Origin: Microbacterium sp. SCN 70-27 | GTDB lineage: Bacteria > Actinomycetota > Actinomycetes > Actinomycetales > Microbacteriaceae | Direction of reading: 5' to 3' | Length of the DNA: 40,950 nt | NCBI GenBank assembly: GCA_001724425.1 | Contig: MEEK01000024.1 | Span: 2,653-43,602, forward strand | Shown: piece by piece, positions 33,743 to 39,512 of the stretch | Position numbering within the stretch: position 1 is the stretch's first letter | Layout: each line of letters starts with the position of its first letter | The notes under the pieces: generated by a model | The model's database searches: none | Seen by the model: only the letters and a program-made list of their open reading frames with translations | What the model was told of the DNA's origin: nothing | Program-made: the position numbers and the translations under genes

Positions 33743-33847
33743 GGAGCACGGAGCACGGAGCACGGAGCACGGAGCACGGAGCACGGAGCACGGAGCACGG
33801 AGCACGGAGCACGGAACACGGAGCACAGAACACAGAGCACGGAGCAC
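33743..33847 (+). repeat. Heptamer tandem repeat (GGAGCAC) x15
   Basis: Fifteen contiguous 7-bp units: ten perfect GGAGCAC copies, then GGAACAC, GGAGCAC, AGAACAC, AGAGCAC and GGAGCAC. It ends 14 bp before the -10 box of the ABC-F gene, so it reaches the -35 region. Perfect copies lie at the far end and decayed ones near the promoter. Confidence 0.95.
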
Positions 33848-33861
33848 CGAACGCGGGCGCC

Positions 33862-33867
33862 TAACCT
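33862..33867 (+). promoter_or_regulatory. -10 box (TAACCT) of the ABC-F gene
   Basis: TAACCT ends 9 nt before the ATG at 33877. GGGAGGG lies 2 nt before the ATG. The start may be leaderless or have a very short leader. The last heptamer unit falls where the -35 should be. Confidence 0.45.
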
Positions 33868-33876
33868 GGGAGGGAC

Positions 33877-35673
33877 ATGGCACACCTTCTCGGCGGCGAA
33901 AGCCTCCACCTCGAATTCCCGACCAAAGTCGTCTTCGACTCCGTCTCGCTCGGCGTCGACGAGGGCGACCGCATCGGCATCGTCGGCCGCAACGGCGACG
34001 GCAAATCCAGCCTGCTGGCGATGCTCGCCGGGCGGCTCGACCCCGACGGCGGCCGCGTCACGGTGCGCGGCGGCGTGACGGTCGGCGTGCTCGACCAGGC
34101 CGACGTCCTGGACGACGCCGACACGGTCGGTCACGCCGTCGTCGGCGAGACCCCTGAACACGAGTGGGCCGGGTCCGCGCGCACCCGCGAGGTGATCGCG
34201 GGGCTGGTCGCGGATCTGCCGTGGGATGCCGAGCTCGGCACCCTCTCGGGTGGCCAGCGGCGCCGCGTCGCCCTCGCGCGGCTGCTGACCGGCGACTGGG
34301 ACGTGCTCGCGCTCGACGAGCCGACGAACCATCTCGACGTCGAGGCGATCGCGTGGCTCGCGGGGCACCTCAAGACCCGCTGGGCGAAGAACGCGGGCGC
34401 GCTGCTCGTCGTCACCCACGACCGGTGGTTCCTCGACGAGGTCTGCACGACCACGTGGGAGGTGCACGACCGCATCGTGGAACCCTTCGAGGGAGGCTAC
34501 GCGGCGTACATCCTGCAGCGCGTCGAGCGCGACCGGCAGGCCGCCCTCATCGAGCAGCGGCGGCAGAACCTCGCGCGCAAGGAGCTCGCATGGCTCCGCC
34601 GGGGCGCGCCTGCGCGCACCTCGAAGCCCAAGTTCCGGATCGACGCGGCGAACGTCCTGATCGAGGACGTCCCCGAGATCCGCGACAAGGTGCAACTGCA
34701 GTCCCTCGCGGTCTCGCGCCTCGGCAAGGACGTCGTGGATCTGCTGGATGCCGGGGTGTCCTACGACGGCCGCGACGTGCTGCGCGACGTGGAGTGGCGC
34801 ATCGCGCCGGGGGAGCGCACCGGCATCCTCGGCGTGAACGGCGCCGGGAAGTCCACGCTCCTCGGCCTCGTCGCTGGCACGGTCGCACCGACGAGCGGCC
34901 GGGTGAAGCGTGGGACGACGGTGAAGGTCGCGACCCTCACGCAGCGGATGGACGAGCTCGACGAGCACCTGAACGACCCCGTCCGCGTCGTCATCTCGCG
35001 CCTGCGCACGAGCTACACGATCGGAACCGGCTCGAAGGCCGCGGAGCTCACCCCCGGGCAGCTTCTCGAACGCATGGGCTTCAGCTCGGCGCAGCTGTCG
35101 ACGCCCGTGAAGGACCTCTCCGGCGGTCAGCAGCGCCGCCTGCAGCTCCTGCTGATCCTGCTCGACCAGCCGAACGTGCTGATCCTCGACGAGCCGACCA
35201 ACGACCTCGACACCGACATGCTCGCCGCGATCGAGGACCTCCTCGACTCGTGGGCGGGGACCCTCCTCGTCGTGAGCCACGACCGGTACTTCCTCGAGCG
35301 CGTCACCGACCAGCAGTACGCCGTGCTCGGCGGGCACCTGCGCCACCTCCCGGGCGGGATCGACGAGTACCTGCGCCTGCGCGATCACGAGCGCACGGCG
35401 TCGGCGTCGACCGGGGCATCCGCCTCGGCACCCGCTGCCGCGCCCGCCCTCGGCGGTGCGGACCTGCGTGCCGCGCAGAAGGAGCTGCAGGCGGCGGAGC
35501 GGCGCATCGAGAAGCTGACGGCGCAGGCGGATGCCGCACGCACCGCCCTCGCCGAGCACGACCAGTCCGACTATGTCGGGCTCGGTGAGAAGATGCGCGC
35601 GATCGGCGAGTTGGATGCCGAGATCGCGACCCTCGAGGAGCGCTGGTTCGCCTTGACGGAGCAGATCGGCTGA
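33877..35673 (+). CDS. ABC-F family ATPase (Uup/EttA-like ribosome-associated factor)
   Basis: Two fused ABC domains without membrane segments, 598 aa. First Walker A GRNGDGKSS (about 37-45), signature LSGGQRRRVALARLL, Walker B VLALDEPTNHLD. The linker (about residues 195-270, with RVERDRQAALIEQRRQNLARKELAWLRRGAPART) is the P-site tRNA interaction motif. The second domain has GVNGAGKST, LSGGQQRRLQLLL and LILDEPTNDLD. The C-terminus is a coiled coil (LRAAQKELQAAERRIEKLTAQADAARTAL), as in Uup. ABC-F proteins act on the ribosome in translation or antibiotic protection; which one cannot be said here. The promoter is flanked by a heptamer tandem repeat. Confidence 0.94.
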   Translation: MAHLLGGESLHLEFPTKVVFDSVSLGVDEGDRIGIVGRNGDGKSSLLAMLAGRLDPDGGRVTVRGGVTVGVLDQADVLDDADTVGHAVVGETPEHEWAGSARTREVIAGLVADLPWDAELGTLSGGQRRRVALARLLTGDWDVLALDEPTNHLDVEAIAWLAGHLKTRWAKNAGALLVVTHDRWFLDEVCTTTWEVHDRIVEPFEGGYAAYILQRVERDRQAALIEQRRQNLARKELAWLRRGAPARTSKPKFRIDAANVLIEDVPEIRDKVQLQSLAVSRLGKDVVDLLDAGVSYDGRDVLRDVEWRIAPGERTGILGVNGAGKSTLLGLVAGTVAPTSGRVKRGTTVKVATLTQRMDELDEHLNDPVRVVISRLRTSYTIGTGSKAAELTPGQLLERMGFSSAQLSTPVKDLSGGQQRRLQLLLILLDQPNVLILDEPTNDLDTDMLAAIEDLLDSWAGTLLVVSHDRYFLERVTDQQYAVLGGHLRHLPGGIDEYLRLRDHERTASASTGASASAPAAAPALGGADLRAAQKELQAAERRIEKLTAQADAARTALAEHDQSDYVGLGEKMRAIGELDAEIATLEERWFALTEQIG

Positions 35674-35726
35674 CCCCGCACCCCGCCGCCCCGGCGACGC
35701 CGACGGGCCGCGGCGATGGCTTCGTT

Positions 35727-35756
35727 TTGGCGTGCAGATACCCTGGGGGGTATATT
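35727..35756 (+). promoter_or_regulatory. Promoter and CsoR/CstR-type operator of the persulfide operon
   Basis: -35 TTGGCG (35727-35732), 18-bp spacer, -10 TATATT (35751-35756). The spacer and start of the -10 hold ATACCC-TGGG-GGGTAT (35738-35753), the dyad typical of operators for the CsoR/CstR/FrmR family. Binding would exclude polymerase. The leader to the GTG is about 37 nt. Confidence 0.75.
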
Positions 35757-35799
35757 GAATCGCGCGCCGGACAGGCGCATCGAAAGCGAGGGGAACGAC

Positions 35800-37503
35800 G
35801 TGAGGATCGTGGTTGTCGGCGGGGTCGCCGGTGGGATGAGCTGTGCGGCGCGGGCGCGCCGCCTCGACGAGGGGGCCGAGATCATCGTCCTCGAACGGGG
35901 CGAGCATGTCTCCTTCGCCAACTGCGGTCTGCCGTACTTCGTCTCGGGCGAGATCTCCGACCCGGCCTCGCTCCTCGTACAGACCCCGGCATCGCTCCGG
36001 GCGGCACTCGATCTCGACGTGCGCACGGGCCACGACGTCACGGCGTTGGATGCCGCGCGCAAGACGGTCACGGTCGCGACAGCGGCGGGAGTCGAGGAGA
36101 TCTCGTACGACGCCCTCGTCCTCGCGCCGGGCGCGCAGGCCGCCCGGCCGCCGATCGCCGGGCTCGACTCGCCGCGCGTGCGGACCCTCCGCACGGTCGA
36201 CGACGCCCTGGCGCTCCGTCAGCGCGTCGAGGGCGGCGCGCGGCGCGCCGTCGTCCTCGGCGCGGGCTTCATCGGCGTCGAAGCTGCTGAGGCGCTCGCG
36301 CACCAGGGTCTCGAGACGACGATCGTCGAGTTCGCACCCCACGTGCTGCCGCCCCTCGAGGACGAGCTCGCGACGCTCGTCACCGGCGAACTGCGCCGCC
36401 TCGGCATCCGGGTGCGCACCGCTGTCGCGGCCGAGGCCATCGAGTCCGGCGCCGACCACGACGTCGTCGTGCTGAGCGACGGCACCCGCCTCGATGCCGA
36501 CATCGTCGTCCTCTCCGTGGGCGTCCGGCCCGACACTGCGGTGTTCGAGGCCGCCGGCGCCGCCTGCGAGCGCGGGGCCCTCGTCGTCGACGAGCACGGG
36601 CGCACGTCACTCCCGGATGTGTACGCGGTGGGGGATGCCACGGTGTCGGTCGACGCCGTCACGGGGGCACGCCGCCCGGTTGCCCTCGCGGGGCCCGCCA
36701 ACCGTGCCGGACGGCTCGTCGCCGACGCCATCCTGCGCCCGGCGACGGCTCGTCCCATCCCCGCGGCCGTCGCGACGGCGATCGTCCGAGTGGGGGAGCA
36801 GACCGCCGCGCTCACCGGCGCGAACCGCCGCGTGCTGGACGATGCCGGCATCCCGTTCCACACGCTGCACCTGCACCCCGGTCAGCACGCGGGATACTTC
36901 CCCGGCTCGTCGCAGATCCACCTGATCGTCCACGTCCGCGCCGGGGACGGACTGCTGCTGGGCGCCCAGGCCGTCGGCGCGGACGGCGTCGACAAGCGCA
37001 TCGACGTGCTCGCCACGGCGATCCGCGCGGGCTGGACGGTCGACGAGCTCATCGACCTCGACCTCGCGTACGCACCGCCCTACGGCGCCGCGAAGGATCC
37101 CGTGAACATGGCCGGCATGGTGGGGGAGAACGTCCTCAACGGCACCCTCCGCCTCTGGTACGCCCAGGATCTCGGCGAGATCTCGGCATCCGCCTTCATC
37201 CTCGACACGCGTTCCGCCGCGGAGTTCTCCACGGGGCATCTCCCGGGTGTCTGGAACATCCCCCACACGGAGTTGCGCGCGCGGCTCGACGACGTGCGGG
37301 ATGCCGCGGCCGGCCGCCCCGTGCGGGTCATGTGCCAGTCGGGCGTCCGCTCCGCCATCGCGCACCGTGTGCTGACGCAGGCCGGCTTCGATTCGGCGTC
37401 GCTGTCGGGCGGGATGCTCACGTTGCGCGCTGCGCTCGGCGACCGCGCCGGAGAGGTTCTCGTCACGGGAGCCGAGCCGCGCGAGCCCGCGCCGGTCGGC
37501 TGA
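35800..37503 (+). CDS. CoA-disulfide reductase / NADH-dependent persulfide reductase with C-terminal rhodanese domain
   Basis: 567 aa from the GTG at 35800, which has GAGGGG 6 nt upstream; the longer frame from 35716 crosses the promoter. N-terminal FAD domain VVVGGVAGGMSCAARARRLDE, catalytic Cys42 in SFANCGLPYFVSG, NAD-binding VVLGAGFIGVEAAEAL, and VYAVGDATVSVDAVTG for FAD. A CoADR-type dimerisation domain follows (GADGVDKRIDVLATAIRAG, AYAPPYGAAKDPVNMAGMV). The last about 100 residues are a rhodanese domain with active-site loop MCQSGVRS (Cys512). Such fusions reduce CoA- or other persulfides with NAD(P)H. It leads an operon with two Cys-rich microproteins and a CstR-like repressor. Confidence 0.93.
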   Translation: MRIVVVGGVAGGMSCAARARRLDEGAEIIVLERGEHVSFANCGLPYFVSGEISDPASLLVQTPASLRAALDLDVRTGHDVTALDAARKTVTVATAAGVEEISYDALVLAPGAQAARPPIAGLDSPRVRTLRTVDDALALRQRVEGGARRAVVLGAGFIGVEAAEALAHQGLETTIVEFAPHVLPPLEDELATLVTGELRRLGIRVRTAVAAEAIESGADHDVVVLSDGTRLDADIVVLSVGVRPDTAVFEAAGAACERGALVVDEHGRTSLPDVYAVGDATVSVDAVTGARRPVALAGPANRAGRLVADAILRPATARPIPAAVATAIVRVGEQTAALTGANRRVLDDAGIPFHTLHLHPGQHAGYFPGSSQIHLIVHVRAGDGLLLGAQAVGADGVDKRIDVLATAIRAGWTVDELIDLDLAYAPPYGAAKDPVNMAGMVGENVLNGTLRLWYAQDLGEISASAFILDTRSAAEFSTGHLPGVWNIPHTELRARLDDVRDAAAGRPVRVMCQSGVRSAIAHRVLTQAGFDSASLSGGMLTLRAALGDRAGEVLVTGAEPREPAPVG

Positions 37504-37566
37504 CCCTGCCGCGCGACGCCAGCCGAAGAAATCCTCAAGTCGACGAAACCCTCAAGGAGAGAGATC

Positions 37567-37728
37567 ATGTGTTACGCGGTGACCTGCAAGAAGTGCGGCA
37601 AGACGACCTGGTCGGGCTGCGGGCAGCACATCGATCAGGTGATGCGCGGCATCCCTCGATCAGAGCGCTGCGAAGGGCACGCGAAAGAACCCGGCACCGG
37701 GATCTTCTCGCGCCTGTTCGCCCGCTGA
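37567..37728 (+). CDS. Cys-rich microprotein 1 (53 aa)
   Basis: A small protein with ATG at 37567 and AAGGAG 7 nt upstream. It begins MCYAVTCKKCGKTTWSGCG and has Cys2, Cys7, Cys10, Cys18, Cys35 plus His21 and His38. A paralogue at 38164 aligns without gaps over 38 residues with 21 identities, including all seven of these residues. The CxxC and paired Cys/His suggest a zinc- or iron-binding knuckle, or a persulfide carrier; no function is known to me. Residues 39-53 are an extra basic tail (GIFSRLFAR). It lies between the reductase-rhodanese gene and the repressor gene, 25 bp before the latter, so it is probably cotranscribed. Confidence 0.85.
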   Translation: MCYAVTCKKCGKTTWSGCGQHIDQVMRGIPRSERCEGHAKEPGTGIFSRLFAR

Positions 37729-37753
37729 CCACCCCATCCGGAAGGACCACGAC

Positions 37754-38062
37754 ATGACCAATGGCGATCCCGACGCACAGCGGAAGATCCTGCATCGGCT
37801 GCGTCGCGCACGCGGACAGCTCGACGCGGTCATCTCCGCCGTCGAGCAGGACAAGCCCTGCCGTGACGTCGTCACCCAGCTCGCGGCCGTGTCGAGCGCC
37901 CTCGACCGGGCCGGCTTCGCCATCGTCTCGACGGCGATGAAGGAGTGCCTCTCCGAGCCCGACGCCGAGGCCGGCACGGCGGATGCCGGTGCGGCAGGCG
38001 CCGCGGGCGACCGTGGCATCTCCGTCGAGGAGCTCGAGAAGCTCTTCATGATGCTCGCGTAG
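37754..38062 (+). CDS. CsoR/FrmR-family repressor, CstR-like persulfide sensor
   Basis: 102 aa, all-helical repressor of the DUF156 family. RKILHRLRRARGQLDAVISAVEQDKPCRDVVTQLAAV gives helix 1-2 with Cys36, and STAMKECLSEP gives Cys65. In copper-sensing CsoR the metal ligands are Cys36, His61 and Cys65 (M. tuberculosis numbering, which fits here); position 61 is Ala. Loss of the His with both Cys kept is the CstR pattern, which senses persulfide by forming an interprotein di- or polysulfide. The C-terminal about 35 residues add an Ala/Gly linker and a short acidic helix ending EELEKLFMMLA. ATG with AAGGA 7 nt upstream. It should bind the ATACCC/GGGTAT site at 35738. Confidence 0.9.
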   Translation: MTNGDPDAQRKILHRLRRARGQLDAVISAVEQDKPCRDVVTQLAAVSSALDRAGFAIVSTAMKECLSEPDAEAGTADAGAAGAAGDRGISVEELEKLFMMLA

Positions 38063-38121
38063 CGGGCGACGTTGTTCCGCTGATCTCTCGGCGGCCCTTA
38101 CCGACCTTCCACTGACCCCTC

Positions 38122-38137
38122 ACCGACGCGAGTCGGT
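38122..38137 (+). promoter_or_regulatory. Small hairpin with GCGA tetraloop before microprotein 2
   Basis: ACCGAC-GCGA-GTCGGT: a 6-bp stem with a GNRA tetraloop, 26 nt before the ATG. No T-run follows, so it is not a standard terminator. It could set the 5' end or stability of the downstream mRNA. Confidence 0.4.
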
Positions 38138-38163
38138 CCGATCCCCATAGCGAGGAGACACCC

Positions 38164-38280
38164 ATGTGCTACCCGACCACCTGCGCCACCTGCGGCAAGA
38201 CCACCTGGGCCGGCTGCGGCGAACACGTCGAGCAGGCGCTCGCCGGCGTCGCGCCCGAGCAGCGCTGCCAGGGTCACTGA
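38164..38280 (+). CDS. Cys-rich microprotein 2 (38 aa)
   Basis: ATG at 38164 with GAGGAG 6 nt upstream; 38 codons before the stop at 38278. It begins MCYPTTCATCGKTTWAGCG and ends RCQGH. It keeps Cys2, Cys7, Cys10, Cys18, Cys35, His21 and His38 of the 53-aa paralogue and simply stops at His38, so the shared 38 residues are the functional core. It lies 101 bp after the repressor gene. No separate ATACCC-type operator is seen before it, so readthrough from the operon is likely, though a separate promoter is not excluded. Confidence 0.82.
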   Translation: MCYPTTCATCGKTTWAGCGEHVEQALAGVAPEQRCQGH

Positions 38281-38348
38281 TTCGCGCTGACCGCGCGGGT
38301 TCCGTCGGCCGTGTCGGCCTCGGCTTCGCGCGCTCCCCCGGCCCGCCT

Positions 38349-38385
38349 CCTGAGCGCCGCTGCCCGTCGGGCGGTGGCGCTCAGG
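38349..38385. terminator. Bidirectional hairpin between microprotein 2 and marR
   Basis: CCTGAGCGCC and GGCGCTCAGG are perfect 10-bp arms, and the stem continues inward with two mismatches to a CCCG/CGGG core. It overlaps the marR stop and lies between two convergent genes. No T-run is present, as often in GC-rich actinobacteria. Confidence 0.5.
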
Positions 38386-38878
38386 CGTCGAAGCTGAGGC
38401 TGAGCTTTCGCAGGAGCCCCGCGAGGCGTTCGCGGTCGGCCCGCGACAGGATGCCGAGGAGCACCGCCTCGGCATCCACGAGGCGCGTGATGGCGGCATC
38501 CACGCGCGTGCGGCCGTCGCTCGTGAGCGTCACGAGGACGCTCCGCCCGTCGGCGGGGTCCGCTTCGCGGCGCACGAGGCGCCGCCCGACGAGGCGATCG
38601 ATGCGGTTCGTCATGGTGCCGCTGGAGACGAGTGTCTGCTGCAGCAGTTGCTTGGGGCTCAGCTGATACGGCTCGCCCGCACGGCGGAGGGCCGACAGCA
38701 CGTCCCACTCCCACGGTTCGAGGTCGCTGCGCCGGAAGGCCTCGCGCCGCGCCCGGTCGAGGTGGCGCGAGAGCCGGTCGACCCGCGACAGCACCTCGAG
38801 CGGCGAGAAGTCGAGGTCGGGCCGCTGGGTGCCCCAGGCATCCACGATGCGGTCGACCTCATCATGTTCCGCGCTCAT
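38381..38878 (-). CDS. MarR-family transcriptional regulator
   Basis: 165 aa from the ATG at 38878. Winged helix: SDLEPWEWDVLSALRRAGEPYQLSPKQLLQQTLVSSGTMTNRIDRLVGRRLVRREADPADGRSVLVTLTSDG, with the recognition helix at SSGTMTNRIDRL and the wing at DPADGRSV. C-terminal dimer helices follow. A GATAAT box lies 5 nt before the ATG with a run of G between, so the transcript is leaderless or nearly so. It is convergent with the persulfide genes and has no obvious divergent target; the ligand is unknown. It contains no cysteine, so direct thiol sensing is unlikely. Confidence 0.92.
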   Translation of the reverse strand: MSAEHDEVDRIVDAWGTQRPDLDFSPLEVLSRVDRLSRHLDRARREAFRRSDLEPWEWDVLSALRRAGEPYQLSPKQLLQQTLVSSGTMTNRIDRLVGRRLVRREADPADGRSVLVTLTSDGRTRVDAAITRLVDAEAVLLGILSRADRERLAGLLRKLSLSFDA

Positions 38879-38917
38879 CCCCCCATTATCCCGCCCCACC
38901 CGCACCCGCCTCCTCCA

Positions 38918-39012
38918 CCCGCGAGACCCCGCCTCCGCACCGAGACCCCGCCCACGCGCCGAGACCCCGGGTTGTCGCGCGGGGTCTCGGCGCGCCAGGC
39001 GGGTCTCGCGGG
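38918..39012. repeat. Nested palindromic repeat, GAGACCCC family, copy 1
   Basis: Outer arms CCCGCGAGACCC (38918-38929) and GGGTCTCGCGGG (39001-39012). Inner perfect 14-bp arms CGCGCCGAGACCCC (38955-38968) and its complement (38981-38994) with a 12-nt loop. CGAGACCCCG also occurs between the arms. It can form a long cruciform or hairpin. Confidence 0.8.
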
Positions 39013-39134
39013 GGAGGTCGTGGTCGGTGGGTGGTGCGGGACGGTGTGTGGCACACGGGGGCTCCGCCAAGGGCGGCTCGTCGGAGGGTGATCTCGCGGC
39101 GCGCACGCCCGGCGCACAGCGCGCGTCTCTCCCC

Positions 39135-39236
39135 GTGACGGGCGCCGCACCCGGCTCCCACCGCTACCGCGTCGAGTTCGTGAACGCCGCCGGCGTCACG
39201 TCCTCCGACACGCTCACCGTCCGCGTGACGCACTGA
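39135..39236 (+). pseudogene. Possible 3' remnant of an extracellular Ig/FN3-like domain protein
   Basis: The frame reads VTGAAPGSHRYRVEFVNAAGVTSSDTLTVRVTH then stop. The alternation of Tyr/Val/Phe strands and the NAAG turn look like the last strands of a fibronectin-III or similar beta-sandwich domain at the C-terminus of a secreted protein. Upstream in this frame the sequence becomes the palindromic repeat with no domain and no convincing start. A hairpin follows the stop, as expected for the end of a former gene. The cut-off point is approximate. It could also be a chance open frame. Confidence 0.4.
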
Positions 39237-39240
39237 GACC

Positions 39241-39278
39241 GGTGGGATGCCCGGCAAGCCCGGCCGCGGCATCCCACC
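39241..39278 (+). terminator. Hairpin after the gene remnant
   Basis: GGTGGGATGCC and GGCATCCCACC are perfect 11-bp arms with a 16-nt loop, 4 bp after the remnant's stop codon. No T-run follows. The arms include the GGATGCC motif common in this genome. Confidence 0.5.
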
Positions 39279-39312
39279 CCCTCGCCCCACCCCCTCGCCC
39301 CACCCCCTCGCC
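39274..39312. repeat. 13-bp tandem repeat x3
   Basis: Three perfect copies of CCACCCCCTCGCC, partly overlapping the hairpin's right arm. Confidence 0.85.
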
Positions 39313-39315
39313 CAC

Positions 39316-39390
39316 CCACGAGAGCCCATCCCCGCACCGAGACCCGGGGCTGTCGCGCGCGGTTTCGGCGCGCACGTGCGGTCTCGCGGT
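39316..39390. repeat. GAGACCC palindromic repeat, copy 2 (diverged)
   Basis: GCACCGAGACCCGGGGCTGT and then TTTCGGCGCGC and GGTCTCGCGG follow the same order as copy 1, with substitutions and a short deletion. The boundaries are approximate. Confidence 0.6.
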
Positions 39391-39439
39391 CGCAGGGCTG
39401 GCAGACTGGGTGAGCGATCTGCGCGTGCGCAGGGCGCGT

Positions 39440-39511
39440 TCCGCCGTGGTGTAACGGCAGCACGACAGCCTTTGGAGCTGTGAGGACTAGGTTCGAATCC
39501 TGGCGGCGGAG
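39440..39511 (+). tRNA. tRNA-Gln (anticodon TTG)
   Basis: 72 nt. The acceptor stem TCCGCCG pairs with CGGCGGA, and the discriminator is G. The anticodon arm is ACAGC-CTTTGGA-GCTGT, giving anticodon TTG, which reads CAA. The T-arm contains GGTTCGAATCC. CCA is not encoded. The 3' end is one base from the ATG of glmU, so the tRNA and glmU may come from one transcript. Confidence 0.95.
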
Positions 39512-39512
39512 C

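Larger units (their letters stand above)
33129..33876. repeat. Gene-free stretch: repeat cluster before the ABC-F gene
   Basis: No credible gene. It contains three 76-bp elements on the minus strand (33259-33334, 33465-33540, 33651-33726), a 15-copy heptamer repeat (33743-33847) and the ABC-F promoter. The sequence between elements is GC-rich, only weakly similar from one gap to the next, and shows no other recognised feature. Confidence 0.85.
38879..39439. other. Gene-poor stretch between marR and tRNA-Gln
   Basis: No intact gene. It holds a nested GAGACCCC palindrome (38918-39012), a short gene remnant (39135-39236) with a hairpin after it (39241-39278), a 13-bp unit repeated three times (39274-39312), and a second, diverged GAGACCC palindrome (about 39316-39390). 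The composition of the first part is C-rich on the plus strand. Confidence 0.75.

Noticed and set aside
35716..35799. Upstream start for the CoA-disulfide reductase gene
   Set aside because: Would translate the promoter and operator; the GTG at 35800 has a good ribosome site and opens the FAD-binding fold.
33421..36597. 1058-codon minus-strand frame through the repeat cluster, ABC-F and reductase genes
   Set aside because: Antisense shadow; it also translates the heptamer repeat and the 76-bp elements.
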